DNA of 64,000 bases from Paenibacillus gyeongsangnamensis (GTDB lineage Bacteria > Bacillota > Bacilli > Paenibacillales > NBRC-103111). The stretch lies in NCBI RefSeq assembly GCF_027533625.1, contig NZ_JAQAGZ010000004.1:248001-312000 (forward strand), written 5' to 3'. The position numbers and the translations under genes are program-made. The notes below the pieces were generated by a model that saw only the letters and a list, made by a program, of their open reading frames with translations, had not been told where the DNA came from and searched no databases. Positions 1 to 9,611 of this stretch are shown here, piece by piece. The number at the start of each line of letters is the position of its first letter. The first letter of the stretch is position 1.

Positions 1-159
1 CGCCGACATCCCTTTGAGCGTATGCGCCGAACGAAAGATGTTCTGAACGATGCTGATATCCTCCGGGCTGCTTTCCAGGCTGAGCACATTCTCGTTCATG
101 GCCTGCAGATGATCTCTGGATTCATCGATAAACATTGAGAGATACTGATTCAATTCCAT
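1..159 (-). CDS. cheA: Chemotaxis histidine kinase CheA, N-terminal fragment (runs off window)
   Basis: Only the first 53 codons are inside the window. Translation of the minus strand from the ATG at 159 gives an HPt domain start with the phospho-acceptor motif SAHTLKGMSA close to the window edge; that His receives phosphate from the kinase domain and passes it to CheY and CheB. A GGAGGTG ribosome site lies 7 bases before the ATG, so this start is secure. It follows cheB in the same operon, as in Bacillus. The dimerisation, ATPase and CheW-binding domains lie outside the window, so their integrity cannot be judged. Confidence 0.95.
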   Translation of the reverse strand, partial: MELNQYLSMFIDESRDHLQAMNENVLSLESSPEDISIVQNIFRSAHTLKGMSA

Positions 160-201
160 GACCACACCTCCATCAAAAGTTGGCTATGTAAACCAAGCGG
201 C

Positions 202-1320
202 TCATTGCGGCCGCATGGCAACGGCTTGCTTTAATCTGGTCGCGATGTCCTGCTGCGGCAAAACGTCGGTCACGCAGCCGAGTTGTACGGCTGAACGCGG
301 CATGCCGTAAACGATGCAGGTTTCTTCCGACTCCGCGATCGTGGTCATGGCGCCAGCCCGCTCTAGAGCCTGCATCCCCTTCGCACCGTCCGACCCCATG
401 CCCGTCATGATTACGATATGCCGCTTCAGCTCTTTTAACGGAAGCAACGATTCAAACAGCACATCGACAGAGGGGCGGTGACCGCCGCGCGGCTCATCCT
501 TCGTCAGATGAATTTTGTATCCCTTGCTCCCGTTACGCGCAACCGTCATATGAAACCCGCCAGGTGCAATGTAGGCGGTCGAGTTCTCCAGCACCATCCC
601 CTCCTCCGCCTCCACCACGCGAAGCCCCGAGATGGAATTAAGTCTGACGGCAAGCGATTTAGTGAAATTGGGCGGCATATGCTGGACGATCAGCACCGGA
701 GCCGGGAAATGTTGGGGGATGCCGGACAGCACGGTATGCAGCGCCCGCGGTCCTCCTGTCGAAGTGCCGATGGCGACCAAATGTTCGAAGGACGAAGCGG
801 CTTCGGCAGGACTGAACGAAACAGGCGCGGCATTCTCCTGCCTCGCTGCGGCGACCTCCCTTTCGGCCGGGGCTGCCGGAGCGGCCTCCAGCTTAAGCGG
901 CTTACAATGCCGCGACATATTCGTCGTAACCGCTGCCCGGAGCTTCTCGAGCAGCATTTTCTTAACCTTGTGCAGGTCCAGCGAGATGGAGCCGGAAGGC
1001 TTGCCAACAAAATCAAAAGCGCCCCATTCCAAAGCCCGGATCGTTTCCGCAGCGCCCTCTTGCGTTAAGCTGCTGAGCATAATAACGGGGACCGGGTTCT
1101 CCTTCATAATGTGACGGAGCGCATCCAAGCCGTTCATTTCCGGCATCTCGATATCCATCGTAACCGCCTGGGGCTTCAGCTTGCGGACCAATTCCACGGC
1201 TTCCTTACCGTTCTTGGCCGTAGCTACGACCCGAAGCTGCGGGTCCTCCGAAATAAAATCGGTGATCAGCTTCCTCATAAAAAACGAGTCATCCACTACG
1301 AGCACATCATAAGGTTGCAC
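202..1320 (-). CDS. cheB: CheB, receptor glutamate methylesterase/deamidase
   Basis: This 372-aa cytoplasmic enzyme resets chemoreceptors by hydrolysing glutamate methyl esters when phosphorylated by CheA. The receiver domain (about 1-120) shows DD10-11, phospho-Asp56 in TMDIEMP and Lys107. A Pro/Ala/Glu-rich linker (about 140-175) leads to the methylesterase domain with the family triad: Ser187 in GTSTGG, His214 in VQHMPP and Asp311 in GMGSDG. The length is normal. The start is GTG with GGAG 7 bases upstream. It sits between flhG and cheA, the usual place in this operon type. Confidence 0.97.
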   Translation of the reverse strand: MQPYDVLVVDDSFFMRKLITDFISEDPQLRVVATAKNGKEAVELVRKLKPQAVTMDIEMPEMNGLDALRHIMKENPVPVIMLSSLTQEGAAETIRALEWGAFDFVGKPSGSISLDLHKVKKMLLEKLRAAVTTNMSRHCKPLKLEAAPAAPAEREVAAARQENAAPVSFSPAEAASSFEHLVAIGTSTGGPRALHTVLSGIPQHFPAPVLIVQHMPPNFTKSLAVRLNSISGLRVVEAEEGMVLENSTAYIAPGGFHMTVARNGSKGYKIHLTKDEPRGGHRPSVDVLFESLLPLKELKRHIVIMTGMGSDGAKGMQALERAGAMTTIAESEETCIVYGMPRSAVQLGCVTDVLPQQDIATRLKQAVAMRPQ

Positions 1321-1370
1321 GGTCCCACTCCTCTGTGTTGTCGTTGTTTGCAGGCCTTAGGATGCTGCAA

Positions 1371-2240
1371 TTATTTCATAAGCTTCATCATTTTGCTTAG
1401 AAAGCTTTTTACAGAGCCCGAGGAGCTCTGTACTTGCGGGCCGTTGGCGATAAACCCGTCGGCAAGCTCGCCGATGGATTTGGATGCGGCGCTGTTCGGG
1501 AAAGCCACGCTGAACGGCACTTGCCTTTTCACGGCTTTGATCACATTGCTGTCGTCATATACAAATCCGAGCGTCGGGATTTCCAGCTGCAGAAACTGCC
1601 TGGCGACCATACTGATTTTATCGGCAGTCTGGCGACCCTCCCGCCAATCCGTGATCCGATTGACGACGAGCCGGAAATCGACAGGGTGCTGCATGGAATT
1701 GACCATCTTGATGATGGCGTAAGCGTCGGTAATCGAAGTCGGTTCCGGCGTCGTCACCACGATCGTTTCCTGCGCGGCTACGATAAACTTCAGCGTTTCC
1801 TTCGACAGTCCGGCACCTGTATCGAACAGAATAAAATCGACATGACCGTTCAGCTGATCCACCTGTTCGGCAAAATAATCAAGCTGCTCCTCCGAGAGCC
1901 GAATCAAATCGTTGAAGCCCGAGCCACCGGCGATGAATTGAATGCCGTTATGTCCCGTCTGAACGATTTCCCAAATCGATTTCTCTCTTTTCAGCAGATG
2001 ATACAGGTTATATTTAGGCGAAATCCCCATCAGCACATCAATGTTGGCCAGTCCGATATCGGCATCGAAGATCAGCACCTTGAATCCGCGGTTTTGCAGC
2101 GCCAGAGCGAAGTTCAGCGTGAAATTCGATTTGCCAACCCCGCCCTTGCCGCTGGTTACAGTTATAATTCGTGTCGATTGGTTTCTCTCGGCGTTCTGAT
2201 GCCGGATCAGATTCCGGAGCCCTTGCGCCTGATCGCTCAT
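1371..2240 (-). CDS. flhG: FlhG (YlxH), MinD-like ATPase controlling flagellar number/placement
   Basis: A 289-aa MinD/ParA-type ATPase. The deviant Walker A motif GKGGVGKS is at 31-38, DADIGLANID (about 59-68) forms the switch, and FDTGAG is near 139. In this family FlhG stimulates the GTPase of FlhF and binds FliM/FliY to set flagellar number and position. The N-terminal DQAQGLRNLI-type segment matches the FlhF-activating helix known for FlhG. It overlaps flhF by 4 bases (ATGA), implying translational coupling. The gene is complete and unremarkable. Confidence 0.95.
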   Translation of the reverse strand: MSDQAQGLRNLIRHQNAERNQSTRIITVTSGKGGVGKSNFTLNFALALQNRGFKVLIFDADIGLANIDVLMGISPKYNLYHLLKREKSIWEIVQTGHNGIQFIAGGSGFNDLIRLSEEQLDYFAEQVDQLNGHVDFILFDTGAGLSKETLKFIVAAQETIVVTTPEPTSITDAYAIIKMVNSMQHPVDFRLVVNRITDWREGRQTADKISMVARQFLQLEIPTLGFVYDDSNVIKAVKRQVPFSVAFPNSAASKSIGELADGFIANGPQVQSSSGSVKSFLSKMMKLMK

Positions 2241-3514
2241 GAAGACGAATCCTCCAGAATCAGATCGATCAACCGGCTTTCATCCAGTTCGGCGATATCA
2301 TCGGGAACCCCTTGGCCGTCGGTAATGTACGAGGTTTGCAAACCGAATTCGCGGATTAAGTTGACGATAGCCCCGTAAGATTCGGTTTCGTCCATTTTGG
2401 TAAACAGAACCTTATCCAGCTTGAATTTGTTGAAATTATTCGTGATGGCCCTCATGTCTTTATATTTGGTCGTTAAGCTGAGCACCAGGAACGTTTCGCT
2501 TTGGCCCCTGGATTGAAGGAGCGCATTGAGCTCCGAAACATACATCTCGTTCCGGAAGTTGCGGCCTGCAGTGTCCATAAAGATAAGGTCGCAGTCCTTC
2601 AGCTGCTCGAACGCTTTGCCCAGGTCCAGCGGCGAGAATACGACCTCGAGCGGTACATTCAGGATGGTCGCGTACGTTCTGAGCTGCTCAACAGCAGCAA
2701 TCCGGTATGTATCCGATGTGATGAAGCCAACCTTCCGCTGATGCCTCAGCACCTGCTCCGCCGCCAGCTTGGCGATCGTGGTCGTTTTGCCGACCCCGGT
2801 CGGCCCTACGAAATGAGCGATGCGGGTGTCCTTAGAAATGCTCTTCGGCTTCCCGGCGAACAAAATTTCCTTTAATTGCCTCCGGACCGATGCGCTCGCG
2901 AATGGTTCCGTCATCGGCTGCCCCCCGGCTTCCGCTTCCTCGGACATGCCGGCCAGCAGCTCCTCAATGATGGATGGATCCAGTTCCTGCTCGTGCAAAC
3001 GGGCCTCCATCCGCTCCACAACCGGATCTGCCGGAGCCGCTTGAAGCTGATGCTTGGCCAGCTTGTTCATCATTTCTTTCATCTGCTGAAGCTCTTCGAG
3101 CAGAATATCTTCCCGGCCCTTCACGATGGCCGCCTGTGGCGCCGGTCGAACCGATGGCTTCGGTTCGGGTGGCAGAACGTCCGGGACGTCGGGAAACGTC
3201 AGCTTCTCTTCCCGATTGACGGAATATGCGGCTGCCGCTGCCTGCAGTGCAGCCCTTGGCAGAGAGGACGCTGGCGAAGCGGCAACGGCCTGCGGAGCCG
3301 GTGCGGCTTTCGGAGCAGGAGTGCCGGAGGGGATATCGCTCGGAGCCGTATCCGTCGCTGCAATCACCTCGATCTTCTTCTTGGAGAACAGCCCCATAAA
3401 TCCGCCGGACCGAACCTCCTTCGTGTTGAGAATAACCGCATCCTTCCCTAAATCCGTCCTGATTTTTTGAAGGGCGTCCGGCATCGTATCCACGACATAC
3501 CTTTTTACTCTCAT
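2237..3514 (-). CDS. flhF: FlhF, SRP-type GTPase for flagellar placement
   Basis: A 425-aa SRP-family GTPase. Its N-terminal basic B domain is followed by a long Ala/Pro-rich linker (about 55-130) and the NG domain with P-loop GPTGVGKTT at 237-245, MDTAGR and TKMDE motifs. FlhF recruits early basal-body components to the membrane. It overlaps flhA by 4 bases upstream and flhG by 4 bases downstream. The linker is low-complexity, as is usual for this family. Confidence 0.95.
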   Translation of the reverse strand: MRVKRYVVDTMPDALQKIRTDLGKDAVILNTKEVRSGGFMGLFSKKKIEVIAATDTAPSDIPSGTPAPKAAPAPQAVAASPASSLPRAALQAAAAAYSVNREEKLTFPDVPDVLPPEPKPSVRPAPQAAIVKGREDILLEELQQMKEMMNKLAKHQLQAAPADPVVERMEARLHEQELDPSIIEELLAGMSEEAEAGGQPMTEPFASASVRRQLKEILFAGKPKSISKDTRIAHFVGPTGVGKTTTIAKLAAEQVLRHQRKVGFITSDTYRIAAVEQLRTYATILNVPLEVVFSPLDLGKAFEQLKDCDLIFMDTAGRNFRNEMYVSELNALLQSRGQSETFLVLSLTTKYKDMRAITNNFNKFKLDKVLFTKMDETESYGAIVNLIREFGLQTSYITDGQGVPDDIAELDESRLIDLILEDSSS

Positions 3515-5544
3515 AAATTCACGACTCCCATGCTTTGAATTTCCACGCTAGGCTCGAGCTCGCTGTAAGAGAGAACCGGAATATCCTGCATGGTTCTTTC
3601 AAGCAGCTGTCGCAGATACATTCGAATGGTCGGCGATGTCAAGACAATTGGCTGTTGACCTGCTTGAAGCAGCTTCGTAACTTGGTCCGTAATGCGTTGA
3701 TAGATCATTTGCGTGGAGCTCGGGTCGAGGGCCAAATAAGAGCCTTGGTCCGATTGCTGCACGGATTCTGCGATCTTCTTCTCGAGTGTCGGCCCGACCG
3801 TGATAACCTTGAGCGAATCGCCGCTTGAAGTATACTGCTGGGTGATTTGACGAGACAGCGCTTGTCTCACATACTCCGTCAGCACGTCGGGGTCCTTCGT
3901 ATAGCCGCCGTAGTCGGCCAACGTTTCCAATATCGTAACCATGTCCCGTACCGAGATTTTTTCGCGAAGCAGCTTGACCAGCACCTTCTGCACATCCCCG
4001 ATCTGCAGCACATTCGGAATCAAGTCGTCGACAAGCACAGGGTATGTCTCTTTGACGTTTTCGATAAGCGCGCGGGTTTCTTGACGTCCAAGCAGCTCAT
4101 GCGCATGCTTCTTGATAATTTCCGTCAAGTGGGTAGCGACTACGGAAGGCGGATCCACCACCGTATAGCCCGACATCTCGGCCCTTTCCTTCATGGCTTC
4201 GTCGATCCACAAGGCCGGAAGGTTAAAGGCGGGCTCGAACGTGTCGATCCCGGTAATGGAATCATCGTCAATGCCGGGGCTCATTGCCAGATAATGGTTA
4301 AGCAGCAGTTCTCCGCGGGCGACCAGATTTCCTTTGATTTTAATGACATATTCATTCGGCCGAAGCTGGATATTGTCACGAATCCGAATGACCGGAACCA
4401 CGATGCCGAGCTCCAAAGCACACTGCCTGCGGATTAGAATGATCCGGTCGAGTAAATCCCCGCCCTGCTGCGTATCTGCTAAAGGAATGAGACCGTAACC
4501 GAACTCGAACTCGATCGGATCCACCTGAAGCAAACTGATGACGCTCTCGGGACTGCGCACTTCCTCGATCTGCTGTTCCTCCTCCAGCTGCACCTCGGCT
4601 TCCTGCTTGCGGTTGAGGTTTTGCTGCATCTTATAGCCTCCGTAAGCGAGAAGAGCGGCAATCGGGAATGTAGTATAGAAATGAATCGGCGTAAAAATTC
4701 CGAGCGTCGCTATTGTGCCTGCAACAATGTAAAGAAGCTTCGGATGGGAAAAGATCTGTGAAGTAAGATCATGCGCCAAATTCCCGTCTGAAGCCGCGCG
4801 GGTGACGATAATGCCTGCTGCCGTCGAGATCAGCAGCGCCGGAATTTGACTGACGAGTCCGTCGCCGATCGTCAGAATCGAATAAATTTTGCCGGCCTCG
4901 CTAATGCTCATCCCTTTCATGGCCATTCCGATGATGAGTCCGCCGATAATATTGATGATCAGCATAATAATCCCGGCGATGGCGTCTCCCTTGACGAACT
5001 TGCTCGCACCGTCCATCGCTCCGTAAAAATCGGCTTCGCGGGATATTTTCTCACGCCGCTCCTTCGCCTGCTTCTCATTGATCAGCCCGGCGTTCAAATC
5101 GGCGTCAATACTCATCTGCTTGCCTGGCATCGCATCGAGCGTGAAGCGGGCGGCCACTTCGGCAACGCGCTCAGAACCTTTGGTTATGACGATGAACTGC
5201 ACAAGCACAAGGATAATAAATACGACAAAGCCTACGACGATGTTCCCCTGCGCTACGAAAGAACCAAAGGTTTTGACCACATTACCGGCATCGGCATTCG
5301 CTAGTATATTCCTGGTGGTGGAGACGTTCAGCGCCAAACGAAACAGGGTCGTAATCAAAAGCAATGACGGAAAGATCGAGAATTGAAGCGCGTCCTGCGT
5401 ATTCATCCCGATGAGTATGATCATCAAGGATATCGATATATTTATAATGAGAAGGACATCCAACAGCCAAATCGGCAGCGGAACCACCATCATCAGCACA
5501 ATGCCAATTACGCCGATCAGCACGACCAAATCCTTCATTCTCAT
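3511..5544 (-). CDS. flhA: FlhA, flagellar type III export gate protein
   Basis: A 677-aa FHIPEP-family protein. The N-terminal half carries about eight hydrophobic segments, with the conserved RLALNVSTTRNIL region in a cytoplasmic loop; the C-terminal half is the cytoplasmic domain that docks export substrates and chaperones and forms a nonameric ring. It works with FlhB, FliP, FliQ and FliR, all encoded just upstream. The ATG at 5544 starts the family-typical MRMKDLVVL sequence. Length and motifs are normal. Confidence 0.97.
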   Translation of the reverse strand: MRMKDLVVLIGVIGIVLMMVVPLPIWLLDVLLIINISISLMIILIGMNTQDALQFSIFPSLLLITTLFRLALNVSTTRNILANADAGNVVKTFGSFVAQGNIVVGFVVFIILVLVQFIVITKGSERVAEVAARFTLDAMPGKQMSIDADLNAGLINEKQAKERREKISREADFYGAMDGASKFVKGDAIAGIIMLIINIIGGLIIGMAMKGMSISEAGKIYSILTIGDGLVSQIPALLISTAAGIIVTRAASDGNLAHDLTSQIFSHPKLLYIVAGTIATLGIFTPIHFYTTFPIAALLAYGGYKMQQNLNRKQEAEVQLEEEQQIEEVRSPESVISLLQVDPIEFEFGYGLIPLADTQQGGDLLDRIILIRRQCALELGIVVPVIRIRDNIQLRPNEYVIKIKGNLVARGELLLNHYLAMSPGIDDDSITGIDTFEPAFNLPALWIDEAMKERAEMSGYTVVDPPSVVATHLTEIIKKHAHELLGRQETRALIENVKETYPVLVDDLIPNVLQIGDVQKVLVKLLREKISVRDMVTILETLADYGGYTKDPDVLTEYVRQALSRQITQQYTSSGDSLKVITVGPTLEKKIAESVQQSDQGSYLALDPSSTQMIYQRITDQVTKLLQAGQQPIVLTSPTIRMYLRQLLERTMQDIPVLSYSELEPSVEIQSMGVVNL

Positions 5545-5568
5545 GGACTACGCCAACCTTTCTGCATG

Positions 5569-6651
5569 TTAGTTCGCTTTGCCTTTCACTTTATACACAT
5601 ATGCCAACACTTCGGCCACGGCCTGGAACATATCGGCGGGTATCGATTCCCCGATCTCCACCTGTGCGTACAATGCGCGGGCGAGAGGCTTATTTTCCAT
5701 TGTAATAATGCCATGCTCCTTGGCGACCTGCTTGATCTTCAGAGCGATATAATCCGTCCCCTTCGCAAGGACCGTGGGGGCCTGCATCTTGGAAGCATCA
5801 TATTTCATCGCTACGGCGAAGTGCGTAGGGTTCGTTATAATGACATCGGCCTTCGGGACATCCTGCATCATCCGCTGCAAGGCCATGCGGCGCTGCTTCT
5901 CACGGATTTTCCCTTTAATGAGGGGATCGCCCTCGGTTTTCTTATATTCATCCTTAATGTCCTGCTTGGACATTTTTAAGCTTTTTTCATATTCAAAGCG
6001 CTGATACAAATAATCGAATATGGCTAAGACGATGAGAACCAAACCGATTTTCAATCCAAGCATTAACGTTACGGAAGCCGTATACCGAAACGCTTCCTCC
6101 AGCGGCAGCTGCGCGAGCAGCATGATATGGTCTTTCTCTCCCGTCAGCGTCGTATACACGACGATTCCGATAATGGACATCTTCAGGACGGACTTCAAAA
6201 AATCAACCACGGCTCTTAGGGAAAATAACCGCTTGGCACCTTCCAAAGGATTGATTTTACTGAATTTCATCGTCAGCGGGTCCCCGGTAAACATAAAACC
6301 GATTTGCAAATAGTTGGCCAGTACGCCAATGACGAGCGCAATAGCAAAGATCGGACCTACAGTGAGCAGCAGCTCGGCCATCAGCTTCTCGAAGAGCTGC
6401 TGGCTGTTCTCGATCGTCACGTTCATCAACAAAAAATCGTAATAAACCGATCGGATCATCGTCAGCAAATGCTCTTTCATGAAGCTGCCGAACAAGAAGA
6501 AAGATAGGAACGAAAAGAACAAAATAAACGCCGCCGGCAGGTCCATGCTTTTGGCGACTTGCCCTTTTTTTCTGGCCTCCTGCCTTTTCTTGGGCGTAGC
6601 CGATTCCGTCTTTTCCTGCGAGAACAGCTGAAGATCCAGTTTCAGCGCCAC
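5569..6651 (-). CDS. flhB: FlhB, export gate protein with substrate-switch autocleavage site
   Basis: A 360-aa protein with a basic N terminus containing the family motif EKTESATPKK, four membrane segments between about 35 and 215, and a cytoplasmic domain with the autocleavage motif NPTH at 274-277. Cleavage between Asn and Pro lets the export apparatus switch from rod/hook to filament substrates, with FliK as the ruler. The start is GTG with GGAGGAAG upstream. It lies between fliR and flhA. Confidence 0.96.
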   Translation of the reverse strand: MALKLDLQLFSQEKTESATPKKRQEARKKGQVAKSMDLPAAFILFFSFLSFFLFGSFMKEHLLTMIRSVYYDFLLMNVTIENSQQLFEKLMAELLLTVGPIFAIALVIGVLANYLQIGFMFTGDPLTMKFSKINPLEGAKRLFSLRAVVDFLKSVLKMSIIGIVVYTTLTGEKDHIMLLAQLPLEEAFRYTASVTLMLGLKIGLVLIVLAIFDYLYQRFEYEKSLKMSKQDIKDEYKKTEGDPLIKGKIREKQRRMALQRMMQDVPKADVIITNPTHFAVAMKYDASKMQAPTVLAKGTDYIALKIKQVAKEHGIITMENKPLARALYAQVEIGESIPADMFQAVAEVLAYVYKVKGKAN

Positions 6652-6666
6652 GGTTCTTCCTCCATC

Positions 6667-7446
6667 CTACGCTTTAAACAATCCGAAAAATTGGGTTAGG
6701 GTATCCAGCATATCATTGAATACATTTCTGAATATATCTTCGTAGCTTGGGAACAGGAACCCCAGCAAGACAAAGCCCAGCAAGATCTTGATCGGCAATC
6801 CGACCACGAAAATATTGAACTGAGGCGCTACTCTTGCCAATAGCCCTAGGCCCACGTCCGTCAAGAACAAAGCCACGACTAGCGGCGCCGCCATTTGAAA
6901 GCTGAGCGAGAAGACGGTTCCGAACGTTTTTACCATAAATTCGGATATCTGGCCGTTATAGGTCTTTGCGAAAAGCTCATTGGAAAGCGGAATCCATTCA
7001 TAGCTTCGCATGATGCCTTCCAATAGAAAGTGGTGACCGTTAAACGTTAAGAAAAGCAGCGTCGCGATCATATATTTCAAATTGCCGATAATCGGACTTT
7101 GCGCCCCGGTCATCGGATCGATCACGTTCGCGATACCGAACCCCATCTGCATATCGATGAAGGAACCCGCAATTTGCACGACGGTGAAAAATAAATACGC
7201 GGTGAAACCAAGCAGCAAACCGACCAATATTTCCCTAATGACGGAGAGTACGTACAGTGAATCCATAGCGACTGTCGCTGCGCTCCCTGTGCCGACGAAT
7301 GCGATGAAGCTGACGAAGAAAGCCAGCCCGATCTTAAACTGCGCCGGAACGTTCCGTGCCGAGAACACGGGGGCGACAACAAAAAAAGAGTTAATTCGAC
7401 AAAAAAACAGCAGAAATCCAGGGAAATACAAGTTCAGCCAATCCAT
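6667..7446 (-). CDS. fliR: FliR, flagellar export gate membrane protein
   Basis: A 259-aa, strongly hydrophobic protein with about six membrane helices, of normal FliR length. It forms the export channel core with FliP and FliQ inside the MS ring. The ATG starts MDWLNLYFPGF, which matches the family N terminus. The order fliP-fliQ-fliR-flhB is the canonical export-gate cluster. Confidence 0.95.
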   Translation of the reverse strand: MDWLNLYFPGFLLFFCRINSFFVVAPVFSARNVPAQFKIGLAFFVSFIAFVGTGSAATVAMDSLYVLSVIREILVGLLLGFTAYLFFTVVQIAGSFIDMQMGFGIANVIDPMTGAQSPIIGNLKYMIATLLFLTFNGHHFLLEGIMRSYEWIPLSNELFAKTYNGQISEFMVKTFGTVFSLSFQMAAPLVVALFLTDVGLGLLARVAPQFNIFVVGLPIKILLGFVLLGFLFPSYEDIFRNVFNDMLDTLTQFFGLFKA

Positions 7447-7458
7447 TGAATTCCCAAC

Positions 7459-7728
7459 CTAACCGACGTATTTATAAAGATTATTCATCAAGTTATAGGT
7501 GAAATCCACCAATGTCGTCAGAATCCAGGGACCGAAGATCAGTATCGCCAGCAGCACCACAACGATCTTCGGAACAAACGCGAGCGTCTGCTCTTGAATC
7601 TGGGTTGTAGCCTGAAAAATGCTGATAATCAAACCGACGACCAGCGCTAGCAGCATCATCGGCGCACTGGCCTTTAGCGTGGTGTATACCGCTTCCCCTG
7701 CCAATCGGATAATAAATTCCGAACTCAC
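7459..7728 (-). CDS. fliQ: FliQ, flagellar export gate subunit
   Basis: An 89-aa protein with two membrane hairpin helices (about 15-40 and 53-75), the standard FliQ size. The start is GTG with AGGAGGAAAC about 9 bases upstream. It packs around FliP/FliR in the export channel. Spacing to fliR is 12 bp. Confidence 0.95.
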   Translation of the reverse strand: MSSEFIIRLAGEAVYTTLKASAPMMLLALVVGLIISIFQATTQIQEQTLAFVPKIVVVLLAILIFGPWILTTLVDFTYNLMNNLYKYVG

Positions 7729-7754
7729 TTAACGTTTCCTCCTGACGGGTCGTG

Positions 7755-8519
7755 CTATGAATTGTAGCTGAGCAAAAGCGACCTCACGACCAGATACCAT
7801 CCGTCCACGAGAATAAACAACAATATTTTAAAGGGCAGCGAGATCATGACCGGCGGAAGCATCATCATCCCCATGGCCATGAGCGTACTGGCCACGACCA
7901 TATCAATAATCAGAAACGGAATAAAGATCATAAACCCCATCTGAAACGCGGTCTTCAGCTCGCTGATGGCGTAAGCCGGGATCAGGGCGGTAATCGGCGT
8001 ATCCTCTACTCCGCTCGGAGGTGCGGCTTTGGTGTAATCCAAAAACAGCTTAAGATCCTTCTGCCTCGTATGCTGAAACATAAACTTTTTCATTGGCAGT
8101 GCAGCCTTCTCCAGCGCAGCGGTTTGCGTCATTTGACCGTTCAAATACGGCTGAAGCGCCGTTTGATTAATCTCGCCGAAGGTAGGCGCCATGATAAAGA
8201 AGGTTAGAAACAGCGCCAGTCCGATAAGAACTTGATTGGGCGGCATTTGCTGCGTTCCCAGTGAGGTACGGACAAATCCGAGAACGATGACGATTCGGGT
8301 GAAGCTTGTCATTAGGACCAAGATCGCAGGCGCAATGCTCAGTACCGTAATAAACATTAGGATCGTTATCGTATTGGAAGCTCCGGACGGACTGTTCGCC
8401 GATCCGATATCAATGTTGATTCCCGGGATCGGATCTGCGGCCAAAGCTTGTCCCGTACCAAGAAGGAACAGCGTTAGCACAAGCGCTGCAAATACGAACC
8501 TCTTATTTCGTGTCATCAT
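7755..8519 (-). CDS. fliP: FliP, flagellar export gate subunit
   Basis: A 254-aa protein with a cleavable-looking signal segment at the N terminus (hydrophobic stretch followed by AQ/ALAADP), a periplasm-equivalent domain and about four membrane helices. The conserved LTSFTRIVIVLGFVR stretch identifies FliP. Its ATG overlaps the fliO stop as ATGA. It forms the pentameric core of the export channel. Confidence 0.96.
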   Translation of the reverse strand: MMTRNKRFVFAALVLTLFLLGTGQALAADPIPGINIDIGSANSPSGASNTITILMFITVLSIAPAILVLMTSFTRIVIVLGFVRTSLGTQQMPPNQVLIGLALFLTFFIMAPTFGEINQTALQPYLNGQMTQTAALEKAALPMKKFMFQHTRQKDLKLFLDYTKAAPPSGVEDTPITALIPAYAISELKTAFQMGFMIFIPFLIIDMVVASTLMAMGMMMLPPVMISLPFKILLFILVDGWYLVVRSLLLSYNS

Positions 8520-9163
8520 TTATCATTCAACCGATCTTTTTTGTTCTCATCCATCAACAAGTCCTCCAGCATCTTTTTACGATCGGTCATATGCTGCATT
8601 TTATGGTGGAATACTTGCTGAAACGAGGCGGACACGTCCATTTCTTCCTCTTCCGCTTCTTCCTTCCTCCGCAGCTTCCTCAGGAAGCCGCCGAAGGTTT
8701 CGAAATTGACAGCGGATGAGGATGAGCCGGCAGTCAGCGCCTCGATAAGATAAGCCACCTCATCCTCATTATCGATCTTTTCCAACAGCTGCACCTCTTG
8801 GCCTACGCCAACGATATACAGCGATTTGCCGATCTCGACGATTTGAATGGATTTGTTTTGTCCGAGCGGTACGCCCCCCAAGGAGCGGATCGCACGTCCG
8901 GATAAAAATCCGGTTTTTTTCGAAATCAGCTTCATTACCAATAAAAAGATGCCGATAATAAGGATAAGAAACACGATGACCTTCACTATCATCCATCCCG
9001 TATCCGCTGGACTAACCCCGGGGTACGGGCTCGTCTGTGGGTCCACGAGCTTGGAACCGAACGGTTCCGCCCCCGTTTCCCCGAAACAAACAGCAGCGAA
9101 CACTGCTGTTTGCAACCAACCGATGACTACGCCTGTCGCTACCCTCACTGCGCGTCTGATCAA
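8516..9163 (-). CDS. fliO: FliO (FliZ-type), flagellar export assembly protein
   Basis: A 215-aa protein with an N-terminal hydrophobic signal-like segment (about 9-27), a second membrane helix (about 58-82) and a cytoplasmic part that includes the FliO-type SLGGVPLGQNKSIQIVEIG. FliO helps FliP oligomerise and is the least conserved export-gate protein. The start is TTG with AAAGGA about 9 bases upstream. The C terminus is highly charged (EEAEEEE..., K/D-rich). Position between cheY and fliP supports the assignment. Confidence 0.88.
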   Translation of the reverse strand: MIRRAVRVATGVVIGWLQTAVFAAVCFGETGAEPFGSKLVDPQTSPYPGVSPADTGWMIVKVIVFLILIIGIFLLVMKLISKKTGFLSGRAIRSLGGVPLGQNKSIQIVEIGKSLYIVGVGQEVQLLEKIDNEDEVAYLIEALTAGSSSSAVNFETFGGFLRKLRRKEEAEEEEMDVSASFQQVFHHKMQHMTDRKKMLEDLLMDENKKDRLNDK

Positions 9164-9214
9164 CCTTCACATTCCTTTCGGGAAGCATCGTTGCACCGGA
9201 GAATGACGCTCCGA

Positions 9215-9577
9215 TTAACCTAGCGTTTTCTTGATCGCCTCGATAACACGGTCGGCTTGGAACGGCTTCACGATGAAGTCTTTCGCTCCTGCTTGAATGG
9301 CATCGATGACCATAGCCTGCTGGCCCATTGCGGAACACATAATGACTTTGGCATTCGGGTCGAGCTTCTTGATTTCCTTCAACGCTTGGATGCCGTCCAT
9401 CTCGGGCATGGTAATATCCATGGTAACCAAATCCGGACGAAGCTCTTTAAATTTCTCGATCGCTTGCGCTCCGTCGTTGCCTTCACCTACGACCTCATAT
9501 CCGTTCTTGGATAAAATATCGCGGATCATCATTCTCATAAATGCTGCGTCGTCTACAATCAGAATTCGGTTTGCCAT
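9215..9577 (-). CDS. cheY: CheY, chemotaxis response regulator
   Basis: A 120-aa single-domain receiver with acidic pair DD9-10, phospho-Asp54 in TMDITMPEMDG and Lys104 in VKPF. Phospho-CheY binds the FliM/FliY switch encoded just upstream. No output domain is present. The ATG at 9577 has AGGAGGACAA upstream. The cheY-in-fla-operon position is Bacillus-like. Confidence 0.96.
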   Translation of the reverse strand: MANRILIVDDAAFMRMMIRDILSKNGYEVVGEGNDGAQAIEKFKELRPDLVTMDITMPEMDGIQALKEIKKLDPNAKVIMCSAMGQQAMVIDAIQAGAKDFIVKPFQADRVIEAIKKTLG

Positions 9578-9611
9578 GGGATATTGTCCTCCTAAGCGAT
9601 TAGCTTATTTT